Assembly (NCBI RefSeq): GCF_042665255.1
Contig: NZ_JBHTCD010000009.1
Length of the DNA stretch: 64,000 nucleotides
Direction: 5' to 3' (one strand)
Origin: Insolitispirillum peregrinum
Lineage (GTDB): Bacteria > Pseudomonadota > Alphaproteobacteria > Rhodospirillales > Rhodospirillaceae
Below are positions 7,055 through 14,432 of the stretch, in pieces (position 1 is the first letter of the stretch; each line of letters begins with the position of its first letter). Under the pieces are notes generated by a model. That model made no database searches. It was not told the origin of the DNA and saw only the letters and a program-made list of their open reading frames with translations. Position numbers and translations under genes: made by a program.

Positions 7055-8614
7055 TCACTGGCAAAAAACCCGATAAACCCCGGCCGCAAGATCCACCGAT
7101 ACGATGCGGTGGTTATTGGTATCACTGATCAGCACGCGACGGGCATTTTCGGCCCACACCCCGGCAGGCTCCCCCAAAGGCCGACACAGCGGATCCAGAC
7201 ATTGCCCCAGATCCAGCGTTGATACCTGCTGCTGATGGGGAATGACATGGCGGAGAACGGCATTATAGCTGTCGGCAACCAGCAGGCTCGCCAGTTGATC
7301 CGGCTGCTCATCCGGTAACAGGCACAACCCCAGCGGATGCTGCAATTGCGCCTGCCGGGTCTCCCCATCCCGATGGCCGAACTCGAACAGTCCACGCCCG
7401 ATCATGGTAAACACCTGCTGCTTGTCCGCATCAGCCTCCAGCGTCAGACCGCGCAGGGCCGATGTCTCGCTGTCGGCAAACCACAAAATCCCGCGCTGCC
7501 AATCCAGGACCAGCCCGCTGGGCTGGGCCAGCAGAGCCGTCTCCACCGGCCCGTCAACGATGTTCTCGCCTCCTGTACCAACAACGGCCATCACCTGCAC
7601 CCCGCCATCCGGCTGGACCTGCACCCCCAGCAGCTGATGCGTTCCGGCATTGGCGACGTACAACAGGGGCCCGGCCCCCAACAAAGACCCCGTACTGGCG
7701 ACAATTTCGACATCCCATGGCGATGCCAGTTCCAGGCGGTCGCCGACCGCCACCTGCTCGCCCGCCCGGATCACCCCGCCGCGCCGGCCATTCCCCGCCA
7801 GCGTCGAAATCGTTCCATCGGCCAGATCAATCCGCCGCAGGGCATGGTTCCCGGTGTCTGCCACATACAGCGCGTGACTGTCGGCCACCAGCCCTTGCGG
7901 CGAGCGGAAACAGCCTTCGCCCATCGTTCCGTCCTGCAAGGCCGCCTGCCCGCTGCCAAGGCGGGCACAGACGGCTCCCTCCTGATCCAGCAGGACAATC
8001 TGGTGGTGCCCGGCATCGGCCACCGCCCAGCGCGCACCGCTGGCAAAGGCCGGAGGCACCGGAAGCGGCTTGATCTTGCCGGGGAACGCCAGCGCACCAT
8101 CCAGCGTCGGAGCATCCTCAACCGGAAACGGCAGCAGATCCGCCGGGATGATTTCCCCCCGTTCGACAAAGCCGTGCAAAATGGCCCCCAGCCCCTGAAT
8201 CAGGCGTTCCGGATCAGGCTCGCCCGATACCTGCCCGATCACATATCCATCGGGAGAAACCAGCACCAGCGTTGGCCATGCCCGCACGGCGTATTCCTGC
8301 CACAACTGCATGTCGGGATCATGGATCACCGGATGGCGGATCTGATAGCGATCAATGGCCGCCCGCACAGTGGCGCTGTCATGTTCGGCAGGAAACTTGG
8401 GGGAATGCACCCCGATCACCTGCACCAGACCGGGAAAGGCGTCTTCCACCTGATGCAGGGTTGGCAGGACATGCATGCAGTTGATGCAGCAAAAGGTCCA
8501 GAAGTCGAGAATCACCAGCCTGCCCCGCAGGCTTTTCAGCGACAGGGGCGAAGGGCTGTTCAGCCACATCAAGCCGGGACGATCAATTTCCGGGGCACGC
8601 GATAGACCAATCAT
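7055..8614 (-). CDS. Thioredoxin-like/NHL-repeat protein, NHLRC2 type
   Basis: The 519-residue protein joins an N-terminal thioredoxin-like domain (about residues 15-155) to a C-terminal NHL beta-propeller (about 180-510). The redox motif DFWTFCCINCMHVLP is the CCxNC signature of NHLRC2-like proteins. Propeller blades show repeats such as SPQGLVADSHALYVADTGNH and RRVLISDTNNHRI. No signal peptide is visible, so it is likely cytoplasmic. The molecular role of bacterial members is not established. Start 8614 (MIGLSRAPE) has AGGA seven bases upstream; the ATG at 8629 has only T-rich sequence before it. The next gene, divergent, encodes a PDZ protein. Confidence 0.8.
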   Translation of the reverse strand: MIGLSRAPEIDRPGLMWLNSPSPLSLKSLRGRLVILDFWTFCCINCMHVLPTLHQVEDAFPGLVQVIGVHSPKFPAEHDSATVRAAIDRYQIRHPVIHDPDMQLWQEYAVRAWPTLVLVSPDGYVIGQVSGEPDPERLIQGLGAILHGFVERGEIIPADLLPFPVEDAPTLDGALAFPGKIKPLPVPPAFASGARWAVADAGHHQIVLLDQEGAVCARLGSGQAALQDGTMGEGCFRSPQGLVADSHALYVADTGNHALRRIDLADGTISTLAGNGRRGGVIRAGEQVAVGDRLELASPWDVEIVASTGSLLGAGPLLYVANAGTHQLLGVQVQPDGGVQVMAVVGTGGENIVDGPVETALLAQPSGLVLDWQRGILWFADSETSALRGLTLEADADKQQVFTMIGRGLFEFGHRDGETRQAQLQHPLGLCLLPDEQPDQLASLLVADSYNAVLRHVIPHQQQVSTLDLGQCLDPLCRPLGEPAGVWAENARRVLISDTNNHRIVSVDLAAGVYRVFCQ

Positions 8615-8770
8615 CGAAACGTCCTGCATAAAAACCGTACGGGATCAACCCCATACGCTTTGCATCGAAGGAAGGGTTATAGCGAGATGTCGTCATTCCA
8701 CGAAGCCCCTTCAATCCCTTGCCGGAAAGTTCGCCCCCTGCCCTTACGGAAAGCAGCATCCCCTAAAACC

Positions 8771-8805
8771 GTGAGCGCAAAGCCGGTTCCCGCTTTTGCG
8801 CTCAC
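8771..8805. repeat. A-type palindromic repeat
   Basis: GTGAGCGCAAA (8771-8781) pairs with TTTGCGCTCAC (8795-8805) around a loop containing CCGGTTCCC. It belongs to the same family as the elements at 5053, 10763, 35388, 35446 and 36807. It lies between divergent genes. Confidence 0.7.
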
Positions 8806-8895
8806 TGCTCTAGCCAGTATGCACTCTGCACGATATACTATGGTACAAGTGCGACCATACCATATCCGCCGCTCCCTCAGGTTTATCGAACGACC

Positions 8896-10173
8896 ATGCG
8901 CGTCTTTCCTTTCCATGCCCGGCATCTGCAATGCCTGTCCCGCATCCTTCGCCCGCTGGCGTTCGGCTTTGGCCTGTTGCTGTTGCCCCCCCTGACCGCG
9001 TTTGCCGCCGAGTCCGGCTTTACCGGTATGGAAATTCAGGCTGCGGATCAGGGATTGCGGCAGGCTGTCGGACTCAAGGACGGACACGGGGGCATCATCA
9101 TCCGCGACATCATGCCCGGCAGCCCCTCCGAGCAGGCCGGGCTACAGCGTGGTGACATCCTGACCGCTTTTGACGGCGTCAGCATCCAGAGCCTGAATCA
9201 GCTGGTGGCCTACATGCAAGGCACCAGGCCCGGGCAGACTGTCGCCTTCACCCGCTGGCACGGCGGCAAAAGCAACCCGCAGGCAATCGCCCTGTCCACC
9301 TGGCCGACGGGCTGGGACATCCGGACCAATGCCGCCGCCGTTGTCCCCCGTCTGGGGTTGACGCTGGTTGCCCTTACGCCCGAGGTGCGCGAGAACGCGG
9401 GCCTGCGCTGGGGACGCACCGGTGTCCTGATCCGCTCGCTTGACAGCAACGCCCCGGCGATCAAATGGGGCCTCGAAGCGGGCGACCTGATCGTCAGTGT
9501 TGGCCGTCAGTTGATCAGCAATCCGGCGGATGTCGATCAACTGCTGGCCCGGATGGGCGATCATTGGTACCTGCTGGTCGAACGTGACAATCAGGTGTTT
9601 CTGGCCGGGCCATCGATGGACAAGGCCCCGGTGGTTGCCACCAGCACCGTCCTTGCCGCCAAACTGGCTGACGGCCCGTTTGTGATGGATGTGGCCACCA
9701 CCTCCTACCCCGGCTCGACCACGACGGCCCCCTTGCCTTCCCGGGCCGGGACACTGCCTGCCATGCCATCCCCGCTGCCGTCTCCGGCGGATCAGGAGCA
9801 GACTCTGGAACACCTCGGGCTGTCGGTCGCCACCCTGACCGATGCCCGCCGCAAGGACATGCGCCTGCGCTGGTCCTCACAAGGACTGGTGGTCACCCGG
9901 GTCGAGGCAGGCAGCCTCGCCCATCAGGCCGGACTGGCACCGGGGCATGTGATCTGGTCGGTCAACCAAAGCGCCCCGCCGTCCCTTGCCCATATCACCA
10001 CCGCCTTGCAAGCCCCGGCGTCAAACGACCACGCCGCCCTGCTGGTCGAAGCCCGCAACGGCTTCTTCCTCGTCACCCTGCCGCTGCGTGACACTCAGGC
10101 CAGCCCCCTGACCGATGCCAACCCCCTCGCCCGCTTTATGGACGACGGGACAAAGGGGCAAAAGACACCCTGA
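8896..10173 (+). CDS. Exported protein with three PDZ domains
   Basis: The 425-residue protein starts with a signal peptide (hydrophobic core LAFGFGLLLLPPLTAFA, cleavage near A-A-ES at about residue 38). Three PDZ-like domains follow, at roughly 43-130 (IRDIMPGSPSEQAGLQRGDI), 145-240 (LIRSLDSNAPAIKWGLEAGD) and 310-410 (RVEAGSLAHQAGLAPGHVIW). There is no trypsin-like or other protease domain, unlike DegP/HtrA. It probably acts in the periplasm as a scaffold or substrate-binding factor. Between PDZ 2 and 3 is a proline-rich linker (about 270-310). No partner gene is evident. Confidence 0.75.
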   Translation: MRVFPFHARHLQCLSRILRPLAFGFGLLLLPPLTAFAAESGFTGMEIQAADQGLRQAVGLKDGHGGIIIRDIMPGSPSEQAGLQRGDILTAFDGVSIQSLNQLVAYMQGTRPGQTVAFTRWHGGKSNPQAIALSTWPTGWDIRTNAAAVVPRLGLTLVALTPEVRENAGLRWGRTGVLIRSLDSNAPAIKWGLEAGDLIVSVGRQLISNPADVDQLLARMGDHWYLLVERDNQVFLAGPSMDKAPVVATSTVLAAKLADGPFVMDVATTSYPGSTTTAPLPSRAGTLPAMPSPLPSPADQEQTLEHLGLSVATLTDARRKDMRLRWSSQGLVVTRVEAGSLAHQAGLAPGHVIWSVNQSAPPSLAHITTALQAPASNDHAALLVEARNGFFLVTLPLRDTQASPLTDANPLARFMDDGTKGQKTP

Positions 10174-10187
10174 CTGCCGCCAAACCA

Positions 10188-10300
10188 GCATGCGTTAGAT
10201 GTGACGCCACAGTACACGACAGTTTGGCAAGAAAGTGCAGGCTGCCGCCTGAACTGCTCGGGGCCTCAAGGCCCCGGCGAGGTGTGGAGCAGCACTCCAC
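10188..10300. repeat. Mosaic of dispersed repeats
   Basis: Three repeat types lie end to end. A half B-type element (AACCAGCATGCGTTAGATG, from 10187) comes first. A partial copy of the 30971-31009 palindrome follows (CACAGTACACGACA, 10208-10221). Last is a C-type element (GGGGCCTCAAGGCCCCGGCG then AGGTGTGGAGCAGC, from 10260). The same three types recur together at 30742-31170. Confidence 0.65.
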
Positions 10301-10320
10301 CTCCTTGTTCCCAAGCGGCT

Positions 10321-10713
10321 TTACCCCCCGACGGGGGTACACAGCTCGATCAGGGTGCCCTCGATGGAACGGACATAGGCAATCGTCTGCCCCCACGGCT
10401 TTTGGGCTGGCGGGTGGACGGGGTCAGCACCGGCCTCAACCGCCGTCTGATAGGACTGGGTTACATTTTCGGCGATGAATGCCAGCTCGATTCCGGGCGG
10501 AAGAGCATCGGGCTTGACGGGAATGCAGGCCCCGCGAAAATTGGCTTCGGCCAGTTCCAGCGACGCAAAGGCAAGCACCGTGGCACCTGTCTCCAGCTCG
10601 CCGTAATCACCGGATTCATGGAGAAATTTTCTTTTGAACCCGAAGGCTTTTTCATAGAACGCCAAGGTACTGGCAACCGAAGCGACATAAATGATCGTAT
10701 AGCCGAATTTCAT
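10321..10713 (-). CDS. VOC/glyoxalase-superfamily protein
   Basis: The 130-residue protein is a single vicinal-oxygen-chelate unit with paired beta-alpha-beta-beta-beta modules. It opens MKFGYTIIYVASVASTLAFY and closes SIEGTLIELCTPVGG, typical of glyoxalase/bleomycin-resistance-like proteins. A metal-binding E is present near the C-terminus (TLIEL). The usual first-strand histidine is replaced by Y5 (GYTIIYV), so its catalytic activity is uncertain. GGAG seven bases before ATG 10713 fixes the start. It appears to stand alone between repeat-rich regions. Confidence 0.75.
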   Translation of the reverse strand: MKFGYTIIYVASVASTLAFYEKAFGFKRKFLHESGDYGELETGATVLAFASLELAEANFRGACIPVKPDALPPGIELAFIAENVTQSYQTAVEAGADPVHPPAQKPWGQTIAYVRSIEGTLIELCTPVGG

Positions 10714-10762
10714 TTGATGCTCCCGCAAGGAGCTGCCCGGCACCTGAGAACATGCCATGGCG

Positions 10763-10795
10763 GTGCGCATAAAAGCAGTTCCGGTTCTGCGCACA
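10763..10795. repeat. A-type palindromic repeat
   Basis: GTGCGCATAAAAGCAG...CCGGTTCTGCGCAC is a shortened member of the A-type repeat family. It lies upstream of the VOC gene, in a 523-base gap that also holds the structured RNA region at 10940-11140. Confidence 0.55.
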
Positions 10796-10939
10796 TGGTT
10801 CCGGGATCGACCCTCGCAACCATTTCATCGAAACAAACGCACGCTGCAAGCATTTGCTCCGATCAGGGGCAAATGCTTGCGAGCAGAACAGCATGGCGAC
10901 AAAAGGCGATAGACGCTACCCGTGCAAACCGTACACCTC

Positions 10940-11035
10940 GGCCCCCGAAGGGACCCTGCGGGACTCGAACCCGCACCTGGGAATTTTGTAGATTCATGTA
11001 GTCTATCCAGCATTCGCCACACTGCGGAGACCTGA
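10940..11035 (-). ncRNA. Probable Y RNA (YrlA-like) module with tRNA T-arm mimic
   Basis: On the minus strand a perfect T-arm (stem GCGGG/CCCGC, loop TTCGAGT, 10958-10974) is preceded by an anticodon-arm-like hairpin (TAGA/TCTA around a loop containing CAT, 10989-11005) and a D-arm-like GGCGAATGCTGG. The 3' side does not form an acceptor stem; it folds instead into a hairpin closed by a UUCG tetraloop, and there is no CCA end. It is therefore a tRNA mimic rather than a tRNA. It lies downstream of the Ro60 gene on the same strand. Enterobacterial YrlA RNAs carry a tRNA-like module and sit in the same relative place. The ends are approximate. Confidence 0.55.
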
Positions 11036-11067
11036 GGAGAACTCCCCAGCCTCCCGTCTGCACGTCA

Positions 11068-11136
11068 GGACACCATGGTGACAAGGAGGAGACAGACATC
11101 TGGACATGTAGTCTGTCAGGCATTCACCATGCGTCC
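11068..11136 (-). ncRNA. Second structured RNA module, Y RNA-like hairpin
   Basis: A long stem pairs GGAC/GTCC (11068-11071 with 11133-11136). After an asymmetric internal loop it continues as ATGGTGA/TCACCAT (11075-11081 with 11124-11130). Inside it, GACAGAC/GTCTGTC (11091-11097 with 11111-11117) forms an upper stem. An interrupted stem with a large internal loop is the general design of Ro-binding Y RNAs. On the minus strand the segment GGTGAATGCCTGACAGAC shares sequence with the tRNA-like module downstream (GGCGAATGCTGGATAGAC), and both continue CTACATG-like, so the two modules look like diverged copies. They sit 102 bases after the Ro60 stop. Confidence 0.5.
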
Positions 11137-11237
11137 TATCACGCGCGATAGTCATAGCGGGAATTCGTAATTAAATCAATCGTTTTCTGTGCAACACCCG
11201 GCCATTTTCCACCCGGTCGCCCCGCAGGCGGCGGCGA

Positions 11238-12785
11238 TCAGACATCCACGGCCCTGACCACCCCCACCCAGTCACGGGTTTCCCCGGACAGAAAGCCGTT
11301 GATGCTGTCGAACACCGCATCGGAAAACCCACCCACGTTGATGATGTCATCCCGCCCCGATGCCTGTGTCGTCCCGTAGGGGGTAAGGTTGACACACACC
11401 AGCTTCGCCCGCCAGTTTCGTCTTTTCAGGATATCCCACTCGATCATGGTCTGCGTTGCTCCCCCGCCCACGGCATCGACCCACGAAGCATTGTCGGAAA
11501 CGATCAACACCAGATCGACGGCGGCCTCCTCCTCGTTCAGCATCGCCAGTGGGGCCGAAATATTGGTCCCGCCACCACAAATCCCTGCCAGAGCGGCAGC
11601 ATTCGCTGCCACCGAAGCCTGTGGATCAAGGGCCAGCGGCACCACGTCGCATGCGAACGGCAGAACGCGGGCCGTCCGATTGCTGCGCAGCAAAGCCGCT
11701 GCCACCAGCGCCGCCACATCAATACACCGGACCCTGGACGATGCACCGGGACGATAGCCGGTGATCGGCGAGCTCATCGACCCTGAAACGTCGGGGCAGA
11801 CAACGACGCGACCAGACACCGTGGGCACGTTTGCCAACGACAGCTCCAGCACCTGCTCAAGGGCGGCATGGATCGGCGGTGGCACGGCCTCGTCAAGCTG
11901 GCTCAGGGCCATCATCACCTGATAGGGCAGTGGCCGGACCGCCTGCACGACAGCACGGTCGCACAGCCGGACGGCAATGGCGTCGGCCATCCCGTCCAGC
12001 TCGAAAACACCCCGGCGCGCCAGCATGTTGAGGTTCATCCGCAATCCCTGCCATCCCATCCGGCCCGCCAGTTGAACCGACTGTTCGGCTGTCAGCGGAA
12101 AACTGGACAACCATTCAAACGGAACCGGCGGCAAAGGCAGCGTCGGGTCTTTTTTCCACGCCTCAAAGGCGGCGATCTCGGTCGGCAGGGCGCTTGCGTC
12201 ATACGGACGATCCAGCAGCCAGCCATAGAAAGCCTCGCGGCTGGCATCGGCAGGCTTGGGATGGACCATGCGGACGATATCCCGCAGCCGCGGATTGGCC
12301 CCTGTTGCGGCGGCCATCAGGTCGCGGATCGACGCCTGTTCCAGCCATTGCCGGACAAGGCGCCTGGGCCGCGAGCCGAGTGAGCGCCGCCCGACCTGTC
12401 CCGAGCGCAGGATCTGGACATAGCTCCGCAACATCCGGCCCGTATTGATCACCCGGTTGAAGACCAGCACCGACAGGTCAGGATCGGCAATCGTCAGATA
12501 GGCCGCCAGCAATGCCGGCATGTCCTTCATCGTTCCTGCCGAGCGGGCATAAATGGCCGCTTTGGCGACGAACAGCGGATCAACGGCCTTCGCCGCCTCC
12601 AGCACGTCGGACAATTGTGCAGCCGCGTCGGCGTAGTAAGTATCGTTCAGCGTTCCGGTGACCGCCAGTTGTGCCAGTCTGGCTTCTGGCCCATAGGCAT
12701 AGGCCGGAGCCCCGGCGTGGTTTATGGTGTTCGTGCGCGGCAAAAACCGTGCCACGACGGAAGCAAAAAGGCTCTTGTTGGCCAT
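11238..12785 (-). CDS. rsr: Ro60-like RNA-binding protein (TROVE plus von Willebrand A domains)
   Basis: The 515-residue protein is a bacterial orthologue of the Ro autoantigen. The TROVE domain (HEAT-like ring, about residues 15-330) should encircle RNA ends. The vWA domain follows (about 335-515), and its metal-ion-dependent adhesion site begins DVSGSMSS. In Deinococcus and Salmonella, Rsr binds Y RNAs and works with polynucleotide phosphorylase in RNA decay and stress survival. Start 12785 (MANKSLF) has AGGAAG seven bases upstream. Two structured RNAs follow downstream on the same strand, and a sigma54-type promoter lies upstream. The rtcB/rtcA RNA-ligation genes often found beside rsr are absent from this window. 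Confidence 0.9.
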   Translation of the reverse strand: MANKSLFASVVARFLPRTNTINHAGAPAYAYGPEARLAQLAVTGTLNDTYYADAAAQLSDVLEAAKAVDPLFVAKAAIYARSAGTMKDMPALLAAYLTIADPDLSVLVFNRVINTGRMLRSYVQILRSGQVGRRSLGSRPRRLVRQWLEQASIRDLMAAATGANPRLRDIVRMVHPKPADASREAFYGWLLDRPYDASALPTEIAAFEAWKKDPTLPLPPVPFEWLSSFPLTAEQSVQLAGRMGWQGLRMNLNMLARRGVFELDGMADAIAVRLCDRAVVQAVRPLPYQVMMALSQLDEAVPPPIHAALEQVLELSLANVPTVSGRVVVCPDVSGSMSSPITGYRPGASSRVRCIDVAALVAAALLRSNRTARVLPFACDVVPLALDPQASVAANAAALAGICGGGTNISAPLAMLNEEEAAVDLVLIVSDNASWVDAVGGGATQTMIEWDILKRRNWRAKLVCVNLTPYGTTQASGRDDIINVGGFSDAVFDSINGFLSGETRDWVGVVRAVDV

Positions 12786-12902
12786 GTGCATCTTCCTGAA
12801 AGACCGTGCCGCCCGCACTCCGGTCAGCACACCCGGCGTTCCGATGGTTACGTCTGCGTGTTGAAGGCAGTCCGTCACCACCGGACCGGATAGCAGAAAG
12901 AT

Positions 12903-12919
12903 AAGCACACAGCGTGCCA
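12903..12919 (-). promoter_or_regulatory. Candidate sigma54 promoter of rsr
   Basis: The minus strand reads TGGCACGCTGTGTGCTT. The -24 GG and -12 GC dinucleotides are exactly ten bases apart, as sigma54 requires, and TGGCAC is the consensus -24 element; the -12 element is GTGC rather than TTGC. Transcription would start near 12893, giving a leader of about 108 bases. Sigma54 control with an RtcR-type activator is known for rsr/rtc operons of other bacteria. No activator gene is seen here. Confidence 0.5.
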
Positions 12920-12973
12920 GCTTTGGAAGAACGCGCTTTAACGCAGCCCGGAACGCAGGGGGAAATATCCATT

Positions 12974-12986
12974 CAATTAATTGATT
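12974..12986 (-). promoter_or_regulatory. Candidate IHF site upstream of the sigma54 promoter
   Basis: The minus strand reads AATCAATTAATTG, which fits the IHF consensus WATCARNNNNTTR at every position. It lies in an AT-rich tract about 60-80 bases upstream of the -24 element, where IHF usually bends DNA to bring a distant activator to sigma54 polymerase. Confidence 0.45.
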
Positions 12987-13112
12987 TTAAATAATAAAAT
13001 GAGCAAAACGACATATGACCTACCGCATGACTTTTCAGCATCCAGCGCAAAATGCCCCCCCTGACCCGTTATCAACCCCATCGACAACCAACGGCATGAC
13101 TATCCCATGAGA

Positions 13113-13127
13113 TAAGATTTTATCTTA
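13113..13127. promoter_or_regulatory. Palindrome upstream of rsr, possible activator site
   Basis: TAAGAT-TTT-ATCTTA is a perfect inverted repeat about 200 bases upstream of the candidate sigma54 promoter, a normal distance for an enhancer-binding protein. The rest of the 367-base region (12786-13152) holds no gene. The palindrome could instead be a weak terminator for the B2 gene that ends at 13153. Confidence 0.35.
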
Positions 13128-13152
13128 CAGGATAAAGTTCACCCCCCCCCTG

Positions 13153-13620
13153 TCAAAGCGGCGGCTGATGGCTCCAGCCCGCCCGCAGGATCGCCACCGT
13201 CTGATAAGTCCCCGCCTCGGGAACGCCCGTCACCGGATGACCATTGCTCAGGCTCCAGGCATGGGCGGCAAACACCCCATCGTCCCGCCGCACCCCCAGA
13301 TGCACATCCACCGGCAAGCCCCGCCGCCGCAGCATCAGCGCCGCAGCAAATGATTGCTGCAAACACACTGCCCGAAACGGTGCCCGCTTGGCCATGCGGG
13401 CAATCATCCCGGCCACCGCCGGAATCCGTGGGTCCAGCGGCCCGAGCGGTCCGGTCCGCTCCGCCGACTGCGGCACCGGCCGCAATCCCACCAGACGCAG
13501 CGCCAGACGAAAGGGCATCACCAGACAGGCCAGCCACGCCAGCGCAAGACAGGCCATTGCCTCCACCGGCAAGCCAACCCGCCCGCGCCACTGCCGCAGG
13601 GTATAGCGGAGACCAGCCAC
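13153..13620 (-). CDS. Transglutaminase-like protein, lasso-peptide B2 protease type
   Basis: The 155-residue protein matches the Transglut_core3 (PF13471) family, the fold of lasso-peptide leader peptidases (B2). The catalytic Cys is C86 (PFRAVCLQQSFAAALMLRRR) and the His is H120 (VFAAHAWSLSNG). The position after the His motif that usually carries an acid reads SNG. A hydrophobic segment (about residues 20-43) precedes the domain. No precursor peptide, RiPP recognition protein (B1) or lasso cyclase (C) is recognisable nearby; the nearest AsnB-like protein, at 18150, is in a glycan operon. It begins two bases after the GNAT gene stop, so the two form an operon. Confidence 0.65.
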   Translation of the reverse strand: MAGLRYTLRQWRGRVGLPVEAMACLALAWLACLVMPFRLALRLVGLRPVPQSAERTGPLGPLDPRIPAVAGMIARMAKRAPFRAVCLQQSFAAALMLRRRGLPVDVHLGVRRDDGVFAAHAWSLSNGHPVTGVPEAGTYQTVAILRAGWSHQPPL

Positions 13621-13622
13621 CG

Positions 13623-14201
13623 CTATGCCCCCAGCGGAGCAGGCTGCCAGACCATCTGCCAGTGCATCCCTGTCTGCCCGCTGACCACAAACCCGGCCCG
13701 CTGATACAGCGCCAAAGCCCGAAGATTATCGTCCAGCACCGACAGCCCCACCTGGCCACCCACCGCCTGCGCCCGCTCCTGCAAGGCCCGCAGAACCGCC
13801 GATCCGATCCCCTTGCCCTGCCAGTCCGGCAGCAGGCCGATATCAATCAACCGCAACTCGGGGGAAGACAGATCAACATACAGGCGGCCAATCCGCCGCT
13901 CGCCGTCCATGATCACCAGAAACTGCGCCAGCGGATAGCGGTGGGTCCAGTCGGCATGCTGCAAATCAAACTGGCTGGTGCAGAAATCGGCCTTGGCCTG
14001 ATCAGACCATCCCGAGGGGCGCAATTCCCCGGCCCGCAGGCTGGCATAGAGCGTGCGCAAAAAGCCCTCGTCACTGCGCGTTGCAGCCCGCAGGCGCCAT
14101 CCGGCAACCCGTAAAATCGCCCCCCGTTCGGCGGGCCGCGCCGGGGAGGGGAAACCGAAAGCCTTGCCTTTGCCAGACAGGTGACCAGTCATCACGCTCA
14201 T
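13623..14201 (-). CDS. GNAT-family N-acetyltransferase
   Basis: The 192-residue cytoplasmic protein has a GNAT fold with acetyl-CoA-binding motif A (DIGLLPDWQGKGIGSAVL). It ends with VLDDNLRALALYQRAGF, the usual helix-strand before the last strands. The substrate is unknown. Start 14201 (MSVMTGHL) has GGAG eight bases upstream; the roughly 35 residues before the acetyltransferase core are not conserved-looking. Its stop is two bases before the B2-like peptidase, which suggests a shared role such as peptide modification. That is inference. The 230 bases upstream hold no recognisable precursor peptide. Confidence 0.75.
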   Translation of the reverse strand: MSVMTGHLSGKGKAFGFPSPARPAERGAILRVAGWRLRAATRSDEGFLRTLYASLRAGELRPSGWSDQAKADFCTSQFDLQHADWTHRYPLAQFLVIMDGERRIGRLYVDLSSPELRLIDIGLLPDWQGKGIGSAVLRALQERAQAVGGQVGLSVLDDNLRALALYQRAGFVVSGQTGMHWQMVWQPAPLGA

Positions 14202-14397
14202 TCTACATGCTCCACAGGATACCCGGACAACGACAGCAACAGCAGTACCGGAGCCGCCCGCCCGGAACAACCCCCTGTTACAAAAAGGCAAAAACTCGCA
14301 AGTCAGGAGATGGCGCGGGCAGGGATGCCTCATGTCCGTGCAAAAATGTCGGGATAAACAGGGTCCGGCCTTGCCAGCGCGTCACCTTTCTGCCTAC

Positions 14398-14420
14398 ATG
14401 GTGTTATCTTTCAACACCAT
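14398..14420. promoter_or_regulatory. Inverted repeat in the tpx leader
   Basis: ATGGTGTT (14398-14405) and AACACCAT (14413-14420) are perfectly inverted with a seven-base spacer, ending 12 bases before the tpx ATG. It may be an operator or a leader hairpin. No regulator can be assigned. Confidence 0.35.
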
Positions 14421-14432
14421 ACAGGATAGATC

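Noticed and set aside
10950..11035. An ordinary tRNA gene on the minus strand
   Set aside because: The T-arm is perfect, but no complementary acceptor stem exists, the anticodon stem has only four pairs, position 33 is not U, and the 3' side forms a UUCG hairpin instead of ending in CCA. A tRNA-like module of a Y RNA explains it better.
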